Position numbers and translations under genes: made by a program. The notes below the pieces were generated by a model. The model was not told the origin of the DNA. It saw only the letters and a program-made list of their open reading frames with translations, and made no database searches. DNA of 20,807 nucleotides, from positions 1 to 20,807 of the forward strand of contig CAKTXR010000051.1 in assembly GCA_934631025.1 (NCBI GenBank), given 5' to 3'. The stretch comes from an uncultured Clostridia bacterium. Its GTDB lineage: Bacteria; Bacillota; Clostridia; Christensenellales; Aristaeellaceae. Of the stretch, positions 14,495 to 20,807 are shown piece after piece (position 1 is the stretch's first letter; each line of letters opens with the position of its first letter).

Positions 14495-14735
14495 GTCACA
14501 CCCACCCGTTGAACAGGTGGTTTGACCCAGCCCTATAAGGGCATCGAAAAAATTGTCAATCACACGCTCCGCCTCGCAAATCCCCTTTTCGGGGATTCGT
14601 TCAAACTTCTTTCGCATCCTGCATATTATCAATATCTTGCTATTCCCCTGTGGAATCGCATCTGCGATGCGGCTCCATGACTTTTGCTAAAGCGCTTTTT
14701 CATAACCCCCAGTTGAACCAGGGGATTTATAACGC
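14495..14735. repeat. Hairpin-rich segment bounded by two GTTGAAC hairpins (possible IS200/IS605-type remnant)
   Basis: The 14321-14852 gap holds no convincing gene. In it two hairpins share the loop core GTTGAAC with different stems: CCACC ... GGTGG (14502-14520) and CCCC ... GGGG (14706-14724). Between them are a GCCCT-ATA-AGGGC hairpin (14530-14542), AATCCCC/GGGGATT (14578-14596) and CGCATC/GATGCG (14657-14671). Subterminal hairpins with a conserved loop are typical of IS200/IS605-type ends, so a transposase-less remnant is possible. A minus-strand reading frame from about 14617 (RKKFERIPEKGICEAERV ...) crosses it, but without a ribosome site. Confidence 0.3.
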
Positions 14736-14740
14736 CCATT

Positions 14741-14782
14741 CGGCCACCATCGAAACCGGCCCGCAATTCGCGCGCATATGAC
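14741..14782 (+). repeat. Remnant of the large intergenic repeat tail (R5)
   Basis: CGGCC ... CCGGCCCGCAATTCGCGCGC then ATATGA matches the tail of R1 and R3 (CCGGCSCACAATTCAC followed by a GYATATGA-like sequence). As with R1 and R4, it lies in plus orientation directly before the terminator of a minus-strand gene. Confidence 0.5.
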
Positions 14783-14802
14783 GGCGAAAATGCAAGTTTA
14801 TA

Positions 14803-14840
14803 CAAAAAGCGAGACTCCAAAAGCAGCCGGAGTCTCGCTC
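14803..14840 (-). terminator. Rho-independent terminator of the galactosidase-SGNH operon
   Basis: A perfect 11-bp stem, AGCGAGACTCC with GGAGTCTCGCT (14808-14839), followed on the minus strand by TTTTTG. It lies 13 bp past the SGNH stop codon. Confidence 0.88.
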
Positions 14841-14852
14841 TGTTTTTGCGGT

Positions 14853-15464
14853 TTACTTAATCAGCGGGGCGATGTAATCGGCGTACAGCTTGCCGATGAT
14901 CTGCGCGCCGCTCGCATTGGGATGCACACCGTCGTCCGAGAAATCGCTGTAGGGACGGTCGATTGCCAGCTGCGCCAGCAGTCCGTCCAACGGCATATAG
15001 ACGTCAGCGAATTCCTTCGCCAACTTGCGCTCGATGAGAATCTTCGGGAACAGATCCTCATAGAAGAACATTTTGTCCTCGACGGGCACGATATACGGCT
15101 CGATCATCATGATTTTGGCGTGCGTGCGTGTCTTGATCGCGGAAAGCACCGTGCGATACCGCTCCTCGAACACCTCGTTCGGGATCCAGCTGCGGTCGGC
15201 AGCGTGATGCCATGTGTCGTTCACGCCGATCATGATCGACACGACGTCCGGCTGAATGTCGATAAAGTCGCTCTCCAAACGCGCCACCAGATCCTTCGTC
15301 TGATTGCCGCTGATGCCCAGATCGATGAATTCAAACTCCTTTTCAGGATAGCGCGCGCGCAGCTCGGCCGCCGCATAGAGCGGATAGCCGTGGCCCAGAT
15401 CGTGGATATTGGCGCGGTCGCGGCCCGCGTCGGTGATGCTGTCGCCCTGGAACAGAATTTTCAT
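14853..15464 (-). CDS. SGNH/GDSL hydrolase family protein
   Basis: A 203-residue SGNH-fold hydrolase, an esterase or acetyl-esterase in most characterised relatives. All four blocks are visible: block I FQGDSITDAGR with the nucleophile Ser (residue 9), block II LGISGNQ with the Gly, block III IGVNDTW with the Asn, and block V DDGVHPN with the catalytic Asp and His. No signal peptide is seen, so the enzyme is probably cytoplasmic and may deacetylate imported oligosaccharides. The ribosome site GAAGGAG lies just upstream of the ATG at 15464. It follows the alpha-galactosidase gene by 72 bp on the same strand, with only a weak GAGGAG/CTCCTC hairpin (15504-15520) between, so the two probably form one operon that ends at the terminator at 14803-14840. 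Confidence 0.9.
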   Translation of the reverse strand: MKILFQGDSITDAGRDRANIHDLGHGYPLYAAAELRARYPEKEFEFIDLGISGNQTKDLVARLESDFIDIQPDVVSIMIGVNDTWHHAADRSWIPNEVFEERYRTVLSAIKTRTHAKIMMIEPYIVPVEDKMFFYEDLFPKILIERKLAKEFADVYMPLDGLLAQLAIDRPYSDFSDDGVHPNASGAQIIGKLYADYIAPLIK

Positions 15465-15536
15465 GAGTATCTCCTTCTCTTTTTTGCATATTTATTCTTC
15501 AAAGAGGAGCCTGTCTCCTCACCCGAAGCGCCCTGT

Positions 15537-16967
15537 TCAGCGCGCGACGCGCAGCATGCGCACAGTGTGCGGCGGCAGTTCGACCGTCACGCGGCCGTTT
15601 TCGACGCTCAGATCCTTCTTCGCCCACAGATCGCGTGCGCGGCGGGCCGCCTGCTCGACCGTTTCATCCGTCTCGCCCAGATTGAATGCGCAGATCGCCG
15701 TATCGCCGTTTTCCAACGGGCGCGCGTATACCTTTACGCGGCTCTCGAGACTGCGGTCGGCTCGGCGCGTCGTCTTTTCGCTGATGCAGACCGCGCCGAC
15801 GGACAGCTCGTCCTGATTGACCGCGATGACCTCTTCGTTCATAAGTAGCGCGCGATCGAATTCGGTGAGCCGCGTCAGATCGCAGCTGATCTGTATCGGC
15901 GATGGGAACATCGCGCGGATGGAATACGCGATGAGCTGCTCGTCCTCGGTCAGCCGGTTTTCGTGCCACACGGTTACGCCGGTTTCGAGCATATCCTGAT
16001 CGAAATAGTGGCCGGGCATGATGTGAGCCGCCCAGTCGTCGCTCTCAAAGCGCGTGAGCACGTTCGGCCATTCGCTGTTCGAATCGCCGTTGTCGCGCCA
16101 CGAGCAGCAGTTGTTCTTCCACCAATCGGCGTGCTCCTTGCCCGCGCGGACTGTGACGCACAGCGGAATGTCGCGGTTCTGCGAAAGAAGCGCCTTTTTC
16201 ATCAGCTCGGCGTTCTTCACATCGCAGGGCGACCAGTCGTATTTGAGATAATCGACGCCCCACTCGGCCCACTGCTGCGCATTTTGCGCCTCCATATGCT
16301 CCTCGCCCACGCCGAAATAGGTCTGTGCATAGGCCGGATCGAGCCTGCCGCGCGTGCAGCCGGGCAGATTTTCGTCGCCCCAGGCCTTCTGCATGGGCGT
16401 GGAATAGATGCCGACCTTCAGGCCGAGCGCGTGAATCGCGTCGATCAGTCCCTTCATATCGGGGAATTTTTCGTTGGGCTGAATGGCGTCGATCTTGCCG
16501 CCCCAATAGCGCCCCTGCCAGCAGGAGTCGATGTTGACGTACTGATAGCCAAAATCGGCCAGGCCGCTCTCGTCCAGTATGCGCGCCGATTCGAGAATTT
16601 TGTCCTGCGTCACGGTGTTGGCGTAGGCGTTCCAGCTGGTGAAGCCCAGCAGCGGCGTACGGAGCGCGCCGTCCGGCTCAACGCGCAGCACCAGCGCCTT
16701 TTCCGCCGCGCCCAGTCGATTTTCGGCGCGCAGACGCACGGCATATTCGCCGCGTCTCGCGCTGCCGGTCAGGATTCCGCGCTCCTCGTCAAGCTTAACG
16801 CCCTCGGGCAGATGGCGGGCGGTCACGCGCATCGGCCGCTCGCCCAAAAGCGGAATGCGGAACAGGATCGGCTTTTCGGGCGACACGCCCCAGACGGAGG
16901 GGCAGGTGAACAGCGGCGCGCCTTCGCGGGCGGCGCGTGCGGGAGCGAGATCAATCTGGCACATCAT
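15537..16967 (-). CDS. Alpha-galactosidase, glycoside hydrolase family 27 type
   Basis: A 476-residue retaining glycosidase of the GH27/GH36 clan, predicted to release alpha-linked galactose. Residues about 20-100 form a small Ig-like (He_PIG-type) domain with the typical GVKLDEERGILTGSARRGEY pattern. The TIM barrel starts with LGFTSWNAYANTVTQDKI and has YVNIDSCWQGRYWGG, KVGIYSTP, and YLKYDWSPCD with the nucleophile D244. The acid/base aspartate is probably D310 or D311 in RFESDDWAA. A beta-sandwich domain ends the protein. No signal peptide, so it is likely intracellular. Start: ATG at 16967 with AAGGAG 7 bp upstream. It leads the operon with the SGNH gene and is divergent from the mutarotase-like gene, with which it shares an upstream box. 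GH27 is favoured over other clan members by the WNAY and KYDW motifs. Confidence 0.92.
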   Translation of the reverse strand: MMCQIDLAPARAAREGAPLFTCPSVWGVSPEKPILFRIPLLGERPMRVTARHLPEGVKLDEERGILTGSARRGEYAVRLRAENRLGAAEKALVLRVEPDGALRTPLLGFTSWNAYANTVTQDKILESARILDESGLADFGYQYVNIDSCWQGRYWGGKIDAIQPNEKFPDMKGLIDAIHALGLKVGIYSTPMQKAWGDENLPGCTRGRLDPAYAQTYFGVGEEHMEAQNAQQWAEWGVDYLKYDWSPCDVKNAELMKKALLSQNRDIPLCVTVRAGKEHADWWKNNCCSWRDNGDSNSEWPNVLTRFESDDWAAHIMPGHYFDQDMLETGVTVWHENRLTEDEQLIAYSIRAMFPSPIQISCDLTRLTEFDRALLMNEEVIAVNQDELSVGAVCISEKTTRRADRSLESRVKVYARPLENGDTAICAFNLGETDETVEQAARRARDLWAKKDLSVENGRVTVELPPHTVRMLRVAR

Positions 16968-16989
16968 TCAGCACTCCTTTTCGTTCAGC

Positions 16990-17024
16990 GTTAAATGTTC
17001 TATTTTTCAAAACTGGCGTTTAAC
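16990..17024. promoter_or_regulatory. Inverted repeat in the galactosidase leader
   Basis: GTTAAA (16990-16995) and TTTAAC (17019-17024) face each other across 23 bp, in the predicted 5' leader between promoter and ribosome site of the galactosidase gene. It may be an operator; the arms resemble half of the LacI-type palindrome at 7712-7725 but do not match it well. Confidence 0.3.
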
Positions 17025-17034
17025 ATCCGCCTAT

Positions 17035-17063
17035 ATCATACCGCATTTTGCGCCGCAATGCAA
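17035..17063 (-). promoter_or_regulatory. Promoter of the alpha-galactosidase operon
   Basis: Read on the minus strand, TTGCAT (17063-17058) and TATGAT (17040-17035) are separated by 17 bp. Confidence 0.65.
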
Positions 17064-17067
17064 GGAT

Positions 17068-17166
17068 AATTTTTGTACGCGGCGCGGCCTTTCGGGACGC
17101 CTTTTGAAAGCGCGCGCCGACTTACCGGAACGCCCATATAATAGGAAGCGATCGCGTACAAAAATT
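17068..17166. promoter_or_regulatory. Paired identical 14-bp boxes between divergent promoters
   Basis: AATTTTTGTACGCG (17068-17081) and its exact reverse complement CGCGTACAAAAATT (17153-17166) face outward. Read toward each gene, the same box lies just upstream of each promoter: about -40 to -53 for the galactosidase and about -47 to -60 for the mutarotase-like gene. This geometry fits binding sites of one activator serving both genes. Confidence 0.55.
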
Positions 17167-17197
17167 GCGGGAACTCGTTCCGTTTTGGCGCGAAATG

Positions 17198-17206
17198 TGT
17201 TATAAT
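17198..17206 (+). promoter_or_regulatory. Extended -10 promoter of the mutarotase-like gene
   Basis: TGTTATAAT, an extended -10 (TG one base before TATAAT at 17201-17206). No good -35 box lies at the usual distance (17178-17183), as expected for an activator-dependent promoter. Confidence 0.6.
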
Positions 17207-17239
17207 GGTGTCGAAATTCAGCGATGGAGGACTATCAGC

Positions 17240-18106
17240 GTGAAGGATAAATTTGTGATTTCCTCGGGCGAGCTGAGCGTGGCCGTACTCATGCCCGAAA
17301 GCCCCGACTATGCCCGCACCCGTTTCGACCACAGCGCGTTCGTGCCCGACGTTGTGTACAAGGGCGTGCATTTCGGACGGCCAGAGCAGCTCGATCCGGC
17401 GAAGCCCTCGACCAACGGCGCGGGGCTGTGCTGCGAACTGATCTGCCCGGGCGCGGAGCTGGCCGTGAATGTCGGCGAGGAATTCGTCAAGCCCGGCGTG
17501 GGCTACATTGTGCGCGGTGAAAAGCCGTGGTTTTTTACCGACCGCGTGCCCTATCGCCCGCTCGAAACAACCGTGACTGTGCAGGACGACCGCGCGCTGT
17601 TCGTGACCGAGAGCGATATGCTGGGCGGGATCGCCTATCGCGAGTGCCGGATGCTGCGCGCCGAGGACAACCGGCTGACGCTGAGCGTACACTTTGAAAA
17701 TCAGGGCGAAAAGCCGTTGGATATGCTTGAGTTCTGCCACAACTTCGTCTCGCTGGGCGATCTGCCGGTCGACGAGCGCTATCATCTCGCGCTGCCGTGC
17801 GTCAGGACGATCGCGCCGGACGAAAAATCGCACCTCACCGCCGAGCAGGGCGGCGTGACATGGGACAAAGCGCCCGAGGCGACGTTCTTCAATGTATTCG
17901 AGGACGTGCAGCCGGTGGACGGCTATGCCTGGCGGCTCTATCACGACGAAAGCAAGGCTGCGATCAGCGAAACGGTCGATTTTGCGCCGGTGCGGCTGAC
18001 CGTGTGGGGGCTGAATCACGTCGTGAGCGCCGAAGCGTTCCACCACATCGCGCTTCAGCCCGGCGAAAGCGCCGACTGGACGCGCGGGTGGACGTTCGAG
18101 GCGTAG
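17240..18106 (+). CDS. Galactose-mutarotase-fold protein (aldose 1-epimerase-like)
   Basis: A 288-residue protein that looks like the large uncharacterised branch of galactose-mutarotase-fold proteins. The N-terminal block SGELSVAVLMPESPDYARTRFD with the following FVPDVVYKGVHF, then GLCCEL, and later NFVSLGDLPVDERYHLALP, match the ARTRFD.....V...G..F pattern common in that branch. It may interconvert sugar anomers or bind a related carbohydrate; no catalytic His/Glu pair can be named with confidence. The GTG start at 17240 is chosen because GATGGAGG lies at 17223-17230 and because the longer frame would begin before the promoter's transcript start. The gene is divergent from the alpha-galactosidase and shares with it the box CGCGTACAAAAATT, suggesting joint function in galactoside use. 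The next gene starts 209 bp downstream. Confidence 0.68.
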   Translation: MKDKFVISSGELSVAVLMPESPDYARTRFDHSAFVPDVVYKGVHFGRPEQLDPAKPSTNGAGLCCELICPGAELAVNVGEEFVKPGVGYIVRGEKPWFFTDRVPYRPLETTVTVQDDRALFVTESDMLGGIAYRECRMLRAEDNRLTLSVHFENQGEKPLDMLEFCHNFVSLGDLPVDERYHLALPCVRTIAPDEKSHLTAEQGGVTWDKAPEATFFNVFEDVQPVDGYAWRLYHDESKAAISETVDFAPVRLTVWGLNHVVSAEAFHHIALQPGESADWTRGWTFEA

Positions 18107-18315
18107 AGCGCGGTTTGCATGAGCCAGTGACGCGGATATGCGACGATTCGCGGCAGCTTATGCTGTGAACACGCGACGAAACGCGCGGACACGCTCGAAA
18201 CGCGTCAGGGAACGCTGGCTTTCATTCAGAGGTGTGCGATCGGATTCGAGCGCCGCACGCTTTTCCGCGCGAGGGCAACAACCAAATTCATCCATGAAAC
18301 GGAGAGAAAATTGAC

Positions 18316-19224
18316 ATGGCTTATTTATTCCTCGCGCTGGTGCTGCTTTCCGGCGCGACAAAGGGCTATTGCGGCAAAAAGACCAGCGGCTATGTGAAAA
18401 CGGTTCAGGATTCCTTCCGGCAGAACCTGCTGCGGATGACGCTGTGCGTGGCGATTTCCGCGCTGCTGCTGCTCGCCCGCGGCAACATCTCCGCGCTGGC
18501 CGTCACGCCCGCGGCGCTGCTGCCCGCGCTGTGCGGCGGCGTGTGTACGGTCGGGTTTGTGGTGTTCTGGCAGCTGACCGTGCGCAAAAATGCGTATATG
18601 ATGGTGGACGTGTTCCTGACGCTGGGCACGATCGTCACCGTGCTGGCCTGCCGCCTGTTCTTCGGCGACGCCATTCGCCCGATACAGTGGCTGTTCATGG
18701 CGATGCTGGTAGCCGCGTCGTTCATCATGTCCTCCTACAACAGCTCGCTGAACGGCAGGATGAGTCCCGCGGCGCTCTTGCTGCTGCTCGCGTGCGGATT
18801 GTGCAACGGGCTTGTCGACTTTTCACAGAAATGGTTTACGCACGCCTTCCCCACCGGCGACGCGGCGGCGTTCAGCTTTTACACCTATGTGTTCGCGGCG
18901 CTGACTCTGGGCGCGATATTGCTGATCGGCGGCCTGCGCGGACGGACGACGGACGACGGCGGCGAAACGCGCGCGGCGCTTCCCGCCAAGGTGATCGGGT
19001 ATATCGTGGTGATGGCAATCTGCCTGTTTGCCAATTCGTATTTCAAGACGCTGGCGGGCGCGCTGATGAATCCGGCGCTGCTGTATCCGGTGTGCCAGGG
19101 CGGCGCGCTGATATTGTCGCTGATCATGTGCCAGATCTTCTTTAAGGAGAAGATCACATCGAAGTGCCTGATCGGCATCGCGCTGGCGGGCGCGGCGATG
19201 ATCTGCCTGAATATTTTCAAGTAA
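18316..19224 (+). CDS. DMT (EamA-like) family permease
   Basis: A 302-residue integral membrane protein with about ten hydrophobic segments, in the size range and style of drug/metabolite transporter superfamily permeases. Seen: an N-terminal segment YLFLALVLLSGATKGY, further membrane helices near 42-56, 66-88, 98-113, 125-138, 152-162, 188-204, 228-242, 254-268, and the last helix LIGIALAGAAMICLNIF preceded by FFKEKIT, a common ending in DMT proteins where a Glu-Lys pair precedes the last helix. The substrate is unknown. The ribosome site GGAGAG lies 12-17 bp before the ATG at 18316. The 209-bp gap before it shows no clear promoter. Its stop is followed closely by repeat R4. Confidence 0.8.
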   Translation: MAYLFLALVLLSGATKGYCGKKTSGYVKTVQDSFRQNLLRMTLCVAISALLLLARGNISALAVTPAALLPALCGGVCTVGFVVFWQLTVRKNAYMMVDVFLTLGTIVTVLACRLFFGDAIRPIQWLFMAMLVAASFIMSSYNSSLNGRMSPAALLLLLACGLCNGLVDFSQKWFTHAFPTGDAAAFSFYTYVFAALTLGAILLIGGLRGRTTDDGGETRAALPAKVIGYIVVMAICLFANSYFKTLAGALMNPALLYPVCQGGALILSLIMCQIFFKEKITSKCLIGIALAGAAMICLNIFK

Positions 19225-19272
19225 GCCGGCTAAACCGCTTTCCGCACTCACATTGCGAATCAAATGAAGAGA

Positions 19273-19290
19273 GGCCGCAGTGCGGCTTCC
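19273..19290 (+). repeat. Small nested palindrome, copy e
   Basis: GGCCGCAGTGCGGCTTCC inside the extra first module of R4, flanked by AGAGA and TCTC so that it again sits at the tip of a longer hairpin. Confidence 0.72.
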
Positions 19291-19383
19291 TCTCCGCTTC
19301 GCGCGTGCAACCCGACTCCGCGCCGCTTGGGAGCGGCTCGAGTCTGGACGCTGGTGCGTATAGACAACATCGATATACAGTCC

Positions 19384-19421
19384 GACCCGTCCGGCCATAA
19401 ATTGGAGCCGGACGGATCTTT
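19384..19421 (+). terminator. Terminator-like hairpin with CATAAATTGGA loop (R4)
   Basis: GACCCGTCCGGC pairs with GCCGGACGGATC (one mismatch) around the loop CATAAATTGGA. Compared with R1, three stem pairs changed on both sides (C-G to T-A, A-T to G-C, G-C to C-G). It may end the permease transcript. Confidence 0.6.
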
Positions 19422-19567
19422 CCGTGTACCCGAGTTTTGCGCGGCGTGGGATGTTCAAAAATAAGCCTTTGCTGTTCCTGAAAGGCATTGTATTGCTTTT
19501 GCGCCCACACTGCGAATCAAATGAAGAGAGTCCAGAGAGCCAATGGCTCTTTGGCGCAGTCTGGGGC

Positions 19568-19591
19568 GGCCGCAGTGCGGCTTCCACATTT
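19568..19591 (+). repeat. Small nested palindrome, copy f
   Basis: GGCCGCAGTGCGGCTTCC plus ACATTT inside the loop of hairpin B (CTGGGGC ... GCCCCAG) of R4. Confidence 0.75.
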
Positions 19592-20055
19592 CAGCCCCAG
19601 CGTACTCCCCGCGGTATCCTATCGAATCAGCAAACCATAACGCAAGAAGCTCCTACTCAATACTACGTTTCTTTTCTTATAAGCGAATTCCGGTCGTATT
19701 CCCGTCGAGATCGCCCGCAAGAAACGCCCAAGCCTGAAGAACCTACAAAGTCCGATAACCGCACGGCCTATGAGAACGCACTAATGGCGATCTCGACCCG
19801 CTCGGACAGAAACGCAGCCGTCCGCAAGCCGTCCTGTTTGGCGCTTATGCGTCAAACAGCAGGCGTGAACCAGACGCAAAACGCTACAGCAGAACCGCCC
19901 GCCCCGCCGCCAGACCCCCGCGCGCGCCCACGTCCGTGCCGGCCTATAACCGGCGGGACGCAACATTTCGCCGGCGCACTATTTCACCATCCCATAATCA
20001 ACACGATCGCAGCGCCGCGACAGCGCGGAATAACGCCCCGCCAAAGCGCGCATGG

Positions 20056-20087
20056 AAAAAGAGCCTGCCCAGACTGGACAGACTCTT
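20056..20087 (-). terminator. Rho-independent terminator of the GGGtGRT gene
   Basis: On the minus strand AGAGTCTGTCC pairs with GGGCAGGCTCT (wobbles included) and is followed by TTTTTCC. It starts 15 bp past the stop codon. Confidence 0.82.
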
Positions 20088-20102
20088 TCTTTATAAAGGC
20101 GA

Positions 20103-20807
20103 TTACTTGGACGCCATCGCGACGGCCACGGCAACGGCCACAGTCATGCCGACCATGGGGTTGTTGCCCGCGCCCAGGAAGCCCATCATCTCAACGTGGG
20201 CGGGCACGGAGGAGGAGCCGGCGAACTGCGCGTCGGAGTGCATACGGCCCATGGTGTCGGTCATGCCGTAGGAGGCGGGGCCGGCGGCCATGTTGTCGGG
20301 ATGCAGGGTGCGGCCGGTGCCGCCGCCAGAAGCGACGGAGAAATACTTCTTGCCGGCTTCCCAGCGCTCTTTCTTGTAAGTGCCGGCGACCGGATGCTGG
20401 AAGCGGGTGGGGTTGGTGGAGTTGCCGGTGATGGACACGTCGGCGTTCTCATGCCACATGATGGCCACGCCCTCGCGCACATCGTCCGCGCCGTAGCACT
20501 TGACCTTGGCGCGCTCACCGGTGGAATAGGGCGTCTCCTTGACGATCGTCAGCGCGTGATCTTCCTTCACGTCGGCGGAGAGATAGTCATACTTGGTCTG
20601 CACATAGGTGAAGCCGTTGATGCGGGAGATGATCATGGCGGCGTCCTTGCCCAGGCCGTTCAGGATGACGCGCAGGGGCTTTTTGCGCACCTTGTTGGCG
20701 TTCAGAGCGATCTTGATCGCGCCCTCGGCGGCGGCGAAGGACTCGTGGCCGGCCAGGAACGCGAAACACTCGGTCTCCTCATCCAGCAGCATCGCGCCCA
20801 GATTGCC
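20103..20807 (-). CDS. GGGtGRT protein (C-terminal part)
   Basis: The frame is open to the right edge, so the N-terminal portion is missing; 234 residues are visible. The naming motif is present as SVASGGGTGRTLHPDN, and the blocks IMWHENADVSITGNSTNPTRFQHPV and the glycine/alanine-rich ending (GAGNNPMVGMTVAVAVAVAMASK) fit the GGGtGRT family (Pfam-type family named after this motif). The function of this family is unknown; its members are abundant in clostridia. The apparent ATG at 20792 is internal, since the reading frame continues upstream of it (GNLGAM). The gene ends 16 bp before its terminator and is convergent with the permease gene across R4. Confidence 0.88.
   Translation of the reverse strand, partial: GNLGAMLLDEETECFAFLAGHESFAAAEGAIKIALNANKVRKKPLRVILNGLGKDAAMIISRINGFTYVQTKYDYLSADVKEDHALTIVKETPYSTGERAKVKCYGADDVREGVAIMWHENADVSITGNSTNPTRFQHPVAGTYKKERWEAGKKYFSVASGGGTGRTLHPDNMAAGPASYGMTDTMGRMHSDAQFAGSSSVPAHVEMMGFLGAGNNPMVGMTVAVAVAVAMASK

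Larger units (their letters stand above)
19250..20042 (+). repeat. Large modular intergenic repeat, copy R4
   Basis: The same element as R1, filling the gap between the permease and the GGGtGRT gene. It carries an extra first module (TTGCGAATCAAATGAAGAGA with a small palindrome), the leader with a GCCGCT/AGCGGC hairpin inside a GACTC/GAGTC pair, the CATAAATTGGA hairpin (19384-19418), a second GCGAATCAAATGAAGAGAG module, intact hairpin A (AGAGCCA-A-TGGCTCT, 19536-19550), hairpin B with palindrome, a diverged central block, the CTGTTTG ... CAAACAG hairpin near 19830-19856 and the tail ending CCGCG/CGCGG near 20014-20027. It stops about 15 bp before the next gene's terminator. Confidence 0.8.

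Noticed and set aside
17137..17142. TATAAT between the galactosidase and the mutarotase-like gene as a further promoter
   Set aside because: No -35 box lies at a workable distance (the TTGAAA at 17104 is 27 bp away), and the extended -10 at 17201 is better placed.

Overview
The window is GC-rich Gram-positive DNA, probably a gut-type clostridium. Evidence for this is the ireB-ruvX-DUF1292 gene order, strong AGGAGG ribosome sites, sigma-A type promoters, an HrcA/CIRCE heat-shock operator, a TM1266-family protein and a GGGtGRT protein. A Christensenellales-like lineage would fit, but that is only a guess from gene content. No rRNA, tRNA, CRISPR array or intact transposase gene was seen.

Layout. 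1-1800: the end of an AI-2E family permease, then ireB and a long ORF in which RuvX runs in frame into a DUF1292 domain with no stop between them. 1801-2602: non-coding, with a degenerate tandem repeat of about 101 bp. 2603-3460: a PhnP-like metallo-beta-lactamase-fold hydrolase. 4483-6381 (minus): htpG with a perfect CIRCE element and a consensus promoter. 7113-7604 (minus): an HD-domain hydrolase, divergent from a LacI-type regulator (7741-8748) whose own promoter carries a perfect palindromic operator. 8976-11525: a GH78 alpha-L-rhamnosidase. 12325-12897: an RpiB/LacA/LacB-type sugar-phosphate isomerase with a good terminator. 13018-14320: a TM1266-type ACT-like protein, a GNAT acetyltransferase and a conserved unknown protein. 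14853-16967 (minus): a GH27-type alpha-galactosidase followed by an SGNH hydrolase. 17240-18106: a mutarotase-like protein divergent from the galactosidase. 18316-19224: a DMT-type permease. 20103-20807 (minus): a GGGtGRT protein cut by the window edge.

Much of the middle is a carbohydrate-use island: LacI regulator, rhamnosidase, sugar-phosphate isomerase, alpha-galactosidase, esterase-like SGNH enzyme and mutarotase-like protein. The galactosidase and the mutarotase-like gene share an identical 14-bp box placed symmetrically upstream of their two promoters, which suggests common control.

The most unusual content is between the genes. Four large intergenic gaps (3472-4362, 6535-7112 on the minus strand, 11568-12217, 19250-20042), plus a small remnant near 14741-14782, hold copies of one modular, hairpin-rich, apparently non-coding repeat of roughly 600-900 bp. 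The large copies all start just past the 3' end of a gene and point the same way as that gene. Several hairpins keep pairing through paired base changes between copies, and a small palindrome (GGCCGCAGTGCGGCTTCC) sits in the loops of two of these hairpins in all four presence/absence combinations. I do not recognise this element as a named family, and it is my main candidate for an undescribed system.
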